Shown here: in pieces, positions 5,513 through 10,791 of the stretch | Layout of the letters: each line of letters opens with the position of its first letter | How positions within the stretch are numbered: position 1 is the first letter of the stretch | Source: Saccoglossus kowalevskii | Taxonomy: Eukaryota > Hemichordata > Enteropneusta > Harrimaniidae | Direction of reading: 5' to 3' | DNA: 10,791 nt | NCBI RefSeq assembly: GCF_000003605.2 | Contig: NW_003115263.1 | Span: 1-10,791, forward strand | Notes under the pieces: model-generated | Told to the model about the DNA's origin: nothing | What the model saw: only the letters and a program-made list of their open reading frames with translations | The model's database searches: none | Made by a program: the position numbers and the translations under genes

Positions 5513-5781
5513 ACCGGGCGCTCTGTATCCTTTGTTTTCATACTAGATTGTCCCAAACCTCCATAATAAGTCAATGCTTTGATTTCACGCACGAAGATAT
5601 TTCAAATGAGTCTATGAGCTGACAATGATTTGTATTTTTATGCGAAAACGTTTAATCTAATTCAAGGCATTAATTAAATACCGAGTTATTACAATGAAAT
5701 GTTTGAATTGTTTATGTTTTATTTATCTCAGCGATGTGAGCAAACAATATCTATTTTTATGTGAACCACTTTTCAAAATTA

Positions 5782-5854
5782 CGCCCGCTAATGGGGTTGA
5801 ACCCTTGACCTTAGTATTAAAAGTCCAACGCTCTACCGACTGAGCTAACCGGGG
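5782..5854 (-). pseudogene. tRNA-Lys(UUU)-like copy 17, class A, four changes
   Basis: Same base for base as copy 5 (C1-C72, T28-T42, G30-A40, G51-A63 mismatches). Sharing four private changes plus private flank changes with copy 5, 4248 bp away, shows a recent block duplication. Confidence 0.85.
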
Positions 5855-6116
5855 TGCTCAGGATCCTGTCTTTTCGTACTCGATTGCCAAAACCTCCATA
5901 TTAAGTCAATGCTTTGATTTCACGCACGAAGATACTTCAAATGAGTCTATGAGGTGACAATGATTTGTATTTTTATGAGAAAACTTTTAATCTAATTCAA
6001 AGCATTAATTAAATACCGAGTTATTACAGTGAAATGTTTGAATTGTTTATGTTTTATTTATCTCAGCGAGGAAAGCAAACAATATCTATTTTCATGTGAA
6101 CAACGTTTCAAAATTA

Positions 6117-6189
6117 CGCCCGCTAAGGGGGTTGAACCCTTGACCTTAGGATTAAAAGTCCCACGCTCTACCGAATGAGCTAACCGGGC
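6117..6189 (-). tRNA. tRNA-Lys(UUU)-like copy 18, class A, G15T
   Basis: Same as copy 6, with G15 to T only, and the same GATTGTTCC flank. It is the third class A gene in a row (5447, 5782, 6117), the longest A-only run in the window. Confidence 0.5.
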
Positions 6190-6518
6190 TGCTCAGGATC
6201 CTGTCTTTTCGTACTCGATTGTTCCAAACCTCCATAATAAGTCAATGCTTTGATTTCACGCACGAAGATACTTCAAATGAATCTATGAGCTGTCAATGAT
6301 TTGTATTTTTATGAGAAAACATTTAATCTAATTCAAAGCATTAATTAAATACCGAGTTATTACAATGAAATCGTTGCATTGTTTGTGTTTTATTTATATC
6401 AGCGATGCGAGCGAATAATATCATGATATTACAATGAAATGTTTGAATTGTTTTTTTTATTTATCTCAGGGATGTGAGCAAACAATATCTATTTTATATG
6501 AACCACGTTTCAAAATTA
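6190..6518. repeat. Long spacer (329 bp) lacking the 14-nt insertion
   Basis: Left half as in 1942-2270. Past 6425 it changes to the CATGATATTACAATG and CAGGGATG variants, marking the end of the duplicated block. Confidence 0.9.
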
Positions 6519-6591
6519 CGCTCGCTAAGGGAGTTGAACCATTTACCTTAGGATTAAAAGTCCCACGCTCTACCTACTGAGCTAATCGGGC
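6519..6591 (-). pseudogene. tRNA-Lys(UUU)-like copy 19, class B subtype
   Basis: Class B with D stem GAGC restored and G70 to A (C3-A70). It is a step between the class B consensus and the copies at 3293 and 8009, which share the G70 change and add position 51 and 63 changes. Confidence 0.75.
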
Positions 6592-6853
6592 TGCTCAGAC
6601 TCTGTATTTTCGTACTCGATTGTCCCAAACCTCCATAATAAGTCAATGCTTTGATTTCACGCACGAAGATACTTCAAATGAGTCTATGAACTGGCAATGA
6701 TTTGTATTTTTATGAGAAAACGTTTAATCTAATTCAAAGCATTAATTAAATACCGAGTTATTACAATGAAATGTTTGAATTGTTTATGTTTTATTTATCT
6801 CAGCGATGAAAGCAAACAATATCTATTTTCATGTGAACAACGTTTCAAAATTA

Positions 6854-6926
6854 CGCACGCTAAGGGGGTTGAACCCTTGACCTTATGATTAAAAGTCCCA
6901 CGCTCTACCGACTGAGCTAACCGGGC
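6854..6926 (-). tRNA. tRNA-Lys(UUU)-like copy 20, class A (T70/A41 subtype)
   Basis: Full length, with C3-T70 and G29-A41 mismatches. The flank is CGGGATCCTG but followed by CGTACTCG, a mix of the two flank types. Confidence 0.5.
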
Positions 6927-7269
6927 TGCTCGGGATCCTGTCTTTTCGTACTCGATTGTCCCAAACCTCCATAATAAGTCAATGCTTTGATTTCACGCAC
7001 GAAGATACTTCAAACGAGTCTTAACGTAACTCACCATGAGCTGACAATGATTTGTATTTTTATGAGAATACGTTTAATCTAATTCAAAGCATTAATGAAA
7101 TACCGAGTTATTACAATGAAATCGTTGCGTTGTTTGTGTTTTATTTATATCAGCGATGCGAGCGAATAATATCATGTTATTACATTGAAATGTTTGAATT
7201 GTTTTTTTTATTTATCTCAGCGATGTGAGCAAACAATATCTATTTTATATGAACCACGTTTCAAAATTA
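6927..7269. repeat. Long spacer (343 bp), CACCATGAGC variant
   Basis: Shares CACCATGAGC and TTGCGTTG with the spacers at 856 and 2546, but starts with the BamHI-type flank. No coding content seen. Confidence 0.9.
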
Positions 7270-7342
7270 CGCCCGCTAAGGGAGTTGAACCATTTACCTT
7301 AGGATTAAAAGTCCCACGCCCTACCTACTGAGCTAATCGGGC
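7270..7342 (-). pseudogene. tRNA-Lys(UUU)-like copy 21, class B consensus
   Basis: Same base for base as the copy at 1199. Confidence 0.75.
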
Positions 7343-7604
7343 TGCTCAGACTTTGTATTTTCGTACTCGATTGTCCCAAACCTCCATAATAAGTCAATGC
7401 TTTGATTTCACGCACGAAGATACTTCAAATGAGTCTATGAGCTGACAATGATTTGTATTTTTATGAGAAAACTTTTAATCTAATTCAAAGCATTAATTAA
7501 ATACCGAGTTATTACAGTGAAATGTTTGAATTGTTTATGTTTTATTTATCTCAGCGAGGAAAGCAAACAATATCTATTTTCATGTGAACAACGTTTCAAA
7601 ATTA

Positions 7605-7677
7605 CGCCCGCTAAGGGGGTTGAACCCTTGACCTTAGGATTAAAAGTCCCACGCTCTACCGAATGAGCTAACCGGGC
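7605..7677 (-). tRNA. tRNA-Lys(UUU)-like copy 22, class A, G15T
   Basis: Same as copies 6 and 18. It is joined on its 3' side to a spacer starting like others after copy 21, but with the CGAGGAAAGC variant found 3' of copies 6 and 18. Confidence 0.5.
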
Positions 7678-8008
7678 TGCTCAGGATCCTGTCTTTTCGT
7701 ACTCGATTGTTCCAAACCTCCATAATAAGTCAATGCTTTGATTTCACGCACGAAGATACTTCAAATGAATCTATGAGCTGTCAATGATTTGTATTTTTAT
7801 GAGAAAACATTTAATCTAATTCAAAGCATTAATTAAATACCGAGTTATTACAATGAAATCGTTGCATTGTTTGTGTTTTATTTATATCAGCGATGCGAGC
7901 GAATAATATCATGTTATTACAATGAAATGTTTGAATTGTTTTTTTTTTATTTATCTCAGGGATGTGAGCAAACAATATCTATTTTATATGAACCACGTTT
8001 CAAAATTA
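7678..8008. repeat. Long spacer (331 bp) lacking the 14-nt insertion, 10-T run
   Basis: Left half as in 1942-2270; right half as in 2962-3292, with CAGGGATG. The T run is 10 T here against 11 in its partner. The short open frame at 7867-8070 is a chance reading of the spacer plus antisense tRNA. Confidence 0.9.
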
Positions 8009-8081
8009 CGCTCGCTAAAGGAGTTGAACCGTTTACCTTAGGATTAAAAGTCCCACGCTCTACCTACTGAGCTAATCGGGC
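8009..8081 (-). pseudogene. tRNA-Lys(UUU)-like copy 23, class B subtype
   Basis: Same base for base as copy 10 (C3-A70 and C51-T63 mismatches, D stem restored). Its flank CAGACTCAGTATT is also shared only with copy 10. Confidence 0.75.
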
Positions 8082-8343
8082 TGCTCAGACTCAGTATTTT
8101 CGTACTCGATTGTCCCAAACCTCCATAATAAGTCAATGCTTTGATTTCACGCACGAAGATACTTCAAATGAGTCTATGAACTGGCAATGATTTGTATTTT
8201 TATGAGAAAACGTTTAATCTAATTCAAAGCATTAATTAAATACCGAGTTATTACAATGAAATGTTTGAATTGTTTATGTTTTATTTATCTCAGCGATGAA
8301 AGCAAACAATATCTATTTTCATGTGAACAACGTTTCAAAATTA

Positions 8344-8416
8344 CGCACGCTAAGGGGGTTGAACCCTTGACCTTATGATTAAAAGTCCCACGCTCTACCG
8401 ACTGAGCTAACCGGGC
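8344..8416 (-). tRNA. tRNA-Lys(UUU)-like copy 24, class A (T70/A41 subtype)
   Basis: Same as copy 11, including the CGGGATCCTG and CGTACTTG flank. It ends the block shared with 3053-3941. Confidence 0.5.
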
Positions 8417-8764
8417 TGCTCGGGATCCTGTCTTTTCGTACTTGATTGTCCCAAACCTCCATAATAAGTCAATGCTTTGATTTCACGCACGAAGATACTT
8501 CAAACGAGTCTTAACGTAACTCACTATGAGCTGACAATGATTTGTATTTTTATGAGAATACGTTTAATCTAATTCAAAGCATTAATGAAATACCGAGTTA
8601 TTACAATGAAATCGTTGCATTGTTTGTGTTTTATTTATATCAGCGATGCGAGCGAATGATATCAAGTTATTACAATGAAATGTTTGAATTGTTTATGTTT
8701 TTTTTTTACCTCAGCGATGTAAGCAAACAATATCTATTTTCATGTGAACAACGTTTCAAAATTA
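8417..8764. repeat. Long spacer (348 bp), hybrid
   Basis: Has the 14-nt insertion and the 69-nt duplication like other long spacers, but its gene-3' end is of short-spacer type: GTTTATG before the T run, GATGTAAGC, and CATGTGAACAACG before the terminator. The T run is 10 T followed by ACCTC. It leads into a class A gene, the only long spacer that does so. The open frame at 8542-8826 crosses it and is not coding. Confidence 0.9.
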
Positions 8765-8837
8765 CGCCCGCTAAGGGGGTTGAGCCCTTGACCTTAGGAT
8801 TAAAAGTCCCACGCTCTACCGACTGAGCTAACCGGGC
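8765..8837 (-). tRNA. tRNA-Lys(UUU)-like copy 25, class A, T54C
   Basis: Full-length class A with one change, T54 to C, so the B box reads GGCTCAACCCC. T54 is almost invariant in elongator tRNAs and is part of the B box, so both transcription and folding could suffer. All stems are as in the consensus. Confidence 0.45.
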
Positions 8838-9180
8838 TGCTCGGGATCCTGTCTTTTCGTACTTGATTGTCCCAAACCTCCATAATAAGTCAATGCTTTG
8901 ATTTCACGCACGAAGATACTTCAAACGAGTCTTAACGTAACTCACTATGAGCTGACAATGATTTGTATTTTTATGAGAATACGTTTAATCTAATTCAAAG
9001 CATTAATGAAATACCGAGTTATTACAATGAAATCGTTGCATTGTTTGTGTTTTATTTATATCAGCGATGCGAGCGAATAATATCATGTTATTACATTGAA
9101 ATGTTTGAATTGTTTTTTTTATTTATCTCAGCGATGTGAGCAAACAATATCCATTTTATATGAACCACGTTTCAAAATTA
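8838..9180. repeat. Long spacer (343 bp), full form
   Basis: Follows the 105-447 pattern closely, including the CGTACTTG flank. One private change is CAATATCCATTTTAT near the gene end. No coding content seen. Confidence 0.9.
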
Positions 9181-9253
9181 CGCCCGCTAAGGGAGTTGAA
9201 CCATTTACCTTAGGATTAAAAGTCCCACGCCCTACCTACTGAGCTAATCGGGC
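9181..9253 (-). pseudogene. tRNA-Lys(UUU)-like copy 26, class B consensus
   Basis: Same base for base as the copy at 1199; the 5' flank reads CAGACTCTGTATT. Confidence 0.75.
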
Positions 9254-9515
9254 TGCTCAGACTCTGTATTTTCGTACTCGATTGTCCCAAACCTCCATAA
9301 TAAGTCAATGCTTTGATTTCACGCACGAAGATACTTCAAATGAGTCTATGAGCTGACAATGATTTGTATTTTTATGAGAAAACGTTTAATCTAATTCAAA
9401 GCATTAATTAAATACCGAGTTATTACAATGAAATGTTTGAATTGTTTATGTTTTATTTATCTCAGCGATGTAAGCAAACAATATCTATTTTCATGTGAAC
9501 AACGTTTCAAAATTA

Positions 9516-9588
9516 CGCCAGCTAAGGTGGTTGAGCCCTTGACCTTAGGAGTAAAAGTCCCACGCTCTACCGACTGAGCTAACCGGGC
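9516..9588 (-). pseudogene. tRNA-Lys(UUU)-like copy 27, class A, four changes
   Basis: Class A with G69 to T (C4-T69), C61 to A (breaks the 53-61 pair and the B box), T54 to C, and A38 to C in the anticodon loop. It shares G69T with copy 14 and T54C with copy 25. Likely dead. Confidence 0.8.
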
Positions 9589-9931
9589 TGCTCAGGATCC
9601 TGTCTTTTCGTACTCGATTGTCCCAAACCTCCATAATAAGTCAATGCTTTGATTTCAAACACGAAGATACTTCAAACGCGTCTTAACGTAACTCACTATG
9701 AGCTGACAATGATTTGTATTTTTAAGAGAAAACGTTTAATCTAATTCAAAGCATTAATGAAATACCGAGTTATTACAATGAAATCGTTGAATTGTTTGTG
9801 TTTTATTTATATAAGCGATGCGAGCGAATAATATCAAGTTATTACAATGAAATGTTTGAATTGTTTTTTTTATTTATCTCAGCGATGTGAGCAAACAATA
9901 TCTATTTTATGTGAACCACGTTTCAAAATTA
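9589..9931. repeat. Long spacer (343 bp), divergent full form
   Basis: Full long form with private changes: TTTCAAACACG, AACGCGTC, TTTTTAAGAG, TTGAATTGTTTG and ATATAAGCG. It is less homogenised than the central spacers. No coding content seen. Confidence 0.9.
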
Positions 9932-10004
9932 CGGCCGCTAAGGGGGTTGAACCAATTACCTTAGGATTAAAAGTCCCACGCTCTACCTACTGAGCTAATC
10001 GGGC
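9932..10004 (-). pseudogene. tRNA-Lys(UUU)-like copy 28, class B/A mosaic
   Basis: Class B at positions 6, 17, 48 and 51, but class A at 60 and 23. It has A50 to T as in copy 2, and G71 to C (C2-C71 mismatch). Acceptor and T stems are damaged. Confidence 0.75.
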
Positions 10005-10266
10005 TGCTCAGACTCTGTATTTTCGTGCTCGATTGTCCCAAACCTCCATAATAAGTCAATGCTTTGATTTCACGCACGAAGATACTTTAAATGAGTCTAT
10101 GAGCTGACAATGATTTGTATTTTTATGAGAAAACGATTTATCTAATTCAAAGAATTAATCAAATACCGAGTTATTACAATAAAATGTTTGAATAGTTTAT
10201 GTTTTATTTATCTCAGCGATGTAAGCAAACAATATCTATTTTTATGTGAACAACGTTTCAAAATTA

Positions 10267-10339
10267 CGCCCGCTAAGGGGGTTGAACCTTTGACCTTAGG
10301 ATTAAAAGTACCACGCTCTACCGACTGAGGTAACCGGGC
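10267..10339 (-). pseudogene. tRNA-Lys(UUU)-like copy 29, class A, three changes
   Basis: Class A with G51 to A (A51-C63), G30 to T (T30-C40) and G10 to C (C10-C25, also in the A box). Mismatches in three arms suggest a pseudogene. The flank has private changes (CCTCACTTTTCGAAC, GATTGACCC). Confidence 0.8.
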
Positions 10340-10682
10340 TGCTCAGGATCCTCACTTTTCGAACTCGATTGACCCAAACCTCCATAATAAGTCAATGCTT
10401 TGATTTCAAGCACGAAGACACTTCAAACGAGTCTTAACGTAACTCACTATGAGCTGACAATGATTTGTATTTTTATGAGAAAACGTTTAATCTAATTCAA
10501 AGCATTAATGAAATACCGAGTTATTACAATGAAATCGTTGCATTGTTTGTGTTTTATTTATATCAGCGATGCGAGCGAATAATATCATGTTATTACATTG
10601 AAATGTTTGAATTGTTTTTTTTATTTATCTCAGCGATGTGAGCAAACAATATCTATTTTATATGAACCACGTTTCAAAATTA
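10340..10682. repeat. Long spacer (343 bp), full form
   Basis: Full long form. The conserved block has TTTCAAGCACG and GAAGACACTTC, so the small GAAG-CTTC inverted repeat keeps its arms but not its loop. Nothing coding is seen. Confidence 0.9.
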
Positions 10683-10751
10683 CGCCCGCTAAGGGAGTTG
10701 AACCATTTACCTTAGATTAAAGTCCCACGCCCTACCTACTGAGCTAATCGG
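10683..10751 (-). pseudogene. tRNA-Lys(UUU)-like copy 30, class B, 5' end deleted, two small deletions
   Basis: Ends at the same GAGCTAATCGG to TTTAATCTAATTC junction as copy 7. It also lacks one G of CTTAGGATT and one A of the TTAAAAG stretch, shrinking the anticodon stem and loop. Both losses are single-base shortenings of homopolymers within about ten bases, which could be real or consensus errors near the end of an assembled sequence. Confidence 0.85.
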
Positions 10752-10791
10752 TTTAATCTAATTCAAAGCATTAATTAAATACCGAGTTATT

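Larger units (their letters stand above)
5447..5519 (-). tRNA. tRNA-Lys(UUU), best copy (copy 16, class A consensus)
   Basis: This is the only copy that matches the class A consensus at every base. On the minus strand it is 73 nt with G73 as discriminator and no intron. The acceptor stem starts GCCCGGT and pairs with AGCGGGC except for G6-G67. The D arm is GCTC/GAGC with A14, G18, G19 and A21. The anticodon stem TGGGA/TCCTA has one G28-T42 wobble, and the loop CTTTTAA gives anticodon UUU (Lys). The variable loop has 5 nt. The T stem AAGGG/CCCTT is perfect and the loop is TTCAACC with A58. The overall pattern resembles eukaryotic nuclear tRNA-Lys(UUU). G6-G67 is odd: the animal tRNA-Lys genes I know have G-C or G-T there. 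Its 5' flank (GCGCTCTGTATCC, then TTTGTTTTCATACTAG) is unlike all other copies. It is the best candidate for an expressed gene. Confidence 0.75.
1..10791 (-). repeat. Tandem array of 30 tRNA-Lys(UUU)-like units (satellite-like tDNA array)
   Basis: The whole window consists of head-to-tail units, all with the tRNA-like part on the minus strand. Steps between consecutive tRNA starts are mostly 335 or 415-416 bp; the exceptions are 202, 327, 402, 404, 406 and 421 bp. Each exception can be explained by a visible small indel or junction. The core dimer is about 751 bp. No unique sequence interrupts the array, and neither array edge is inside the window. There are no poly-A tails or target-site duplications between units, which argues for amplification by unequal exchange rather than repeated retrotransposition. 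The T4 terminator right after the tRNA body looks like a real tRNA gene that was copied together with its flanks. The array is AT-rich. Confidence 0.95.

Noticed and set aside
7867-8070. Open reading frame of 67 codons
   Set aside because: Same spacer plus antisense tRNA origin; it stays open only because of the local T-run length.
8542-8826. Open reading frame of 94 codons
   Set aside because: Same origin, crossing the hybrid spacer and antisense of copy 25. Not conserved in frame between units.
33-10339. Retroviral or LTR-element primer binding sites complementary to tRNA-Lys
   Set aside because: The similarity covers the entire tRNA including D and anticodon arms, not just the 18 nt at the 3' end, and no LTRs or coding regions are present.
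1-10791. CRISPR array
   Set aside because: The repeated part is a 73-nt tRNA-like gene, and the intervals are 130-350 bp and themselves repeated, not short unique spacers.
1-10791. Tandem SINE insertions derived from tRNA-Lys
   Set aside because: SINE units would carry the body directly 3' of the tRNA part with a tail and target-site duplications. Here a T4 stop follows the tRNA at once, and no tails or duplications are seen. A SINE-derived satellite is not fully excluded.
1-10791. Mitochondrial or bacterial tRNA cluster
   Set aside because: A single tRNA species repeated with its spacers, no encoded CCA end, no protein genes, and good A and B boxes with T4 stops fit a nuclear pol III origin better.
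1-10791. Unit lengths near multiples of nucleosome spacing (335 and 416 bp)
   Set aside because: 335 bp is about two nucleosome repeats, but 416 bp fits a different spacing, and without chromatin data the match is not meaningful.

Overview
The window is one uninterrupted tandem array on the minus strand: 30 copies of a tRNA-Lys(UUU)-like gene, each about 73 nt, separated by AT-rich spacers. I find no credible protein-coding gene. The intronless 73-nt tRNA fold, its internal A and B boxes, the lack of an encoded CCA end, and a T4 stretch 3 nt past the gene end all point to RNA polymerase III and so to a eukaryotic nuclear genome. The species cannot be named from this sequence. Tandem tRNA arrays are known in amphibians (Xenopus tDNA), fish and Entamoeba, and tRNA-Lys-related repeats occur widely in animals.

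Layout. The basic rhythm is a dimer of about 751 bp: a class A tRNA followed, in plus-strand order, by a roughly 343-bp long spacer, a class B tRNA and a 262-bp short spacer. Steps between gene starts are therefore about 416 and 335 bp. Class A (17 copies) is closest to a functional tRNA; the copy at 5447-5519 is the only one matching the class A consensus at every base. Class B (13 copies) differs from A at six tRNA positions (6, 17, 23, 48, 51, 60) and is structurally weaker. Long spacers differ from short ones by an internal 69-nt duplication, usually also a 14-nt insertion, and a 2-nt length change in a T-rich tract. The regular A-B order is broken at 1534-2545, 2889-3365, 4379-4778, 5447-6189 and 8344-8837.

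History. Large blocks recur almost unchanged: 1-895 with 3596-4491, 828-1373 with 2518-3063, 1353-2177 with 5601-6425, and 3053-3941 with 7770-8657. Their edges fall at different points of the unit, so the array is a mosaic built by unequal exchange or gene conversion. One unusual deletion junction, inside the 5' end of a class B tRNA, occurs at 2340 and again at 10750 near the window end.

Possible function (inference). A few class A copies may make tRNA-Lys, but even the best has a G6-G67 mismatch in the acceptor stem, and most copies carry extra mismatches. The T4 terminator is present in all 30 copies, and a 61-nt spacer block upstream of the genes is shared by both classes with fewer class differences than the tRNA itself. 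The array may thus be a satellite derived from a tRNA gene unit, with closely spaced potential TFIIIC sites.
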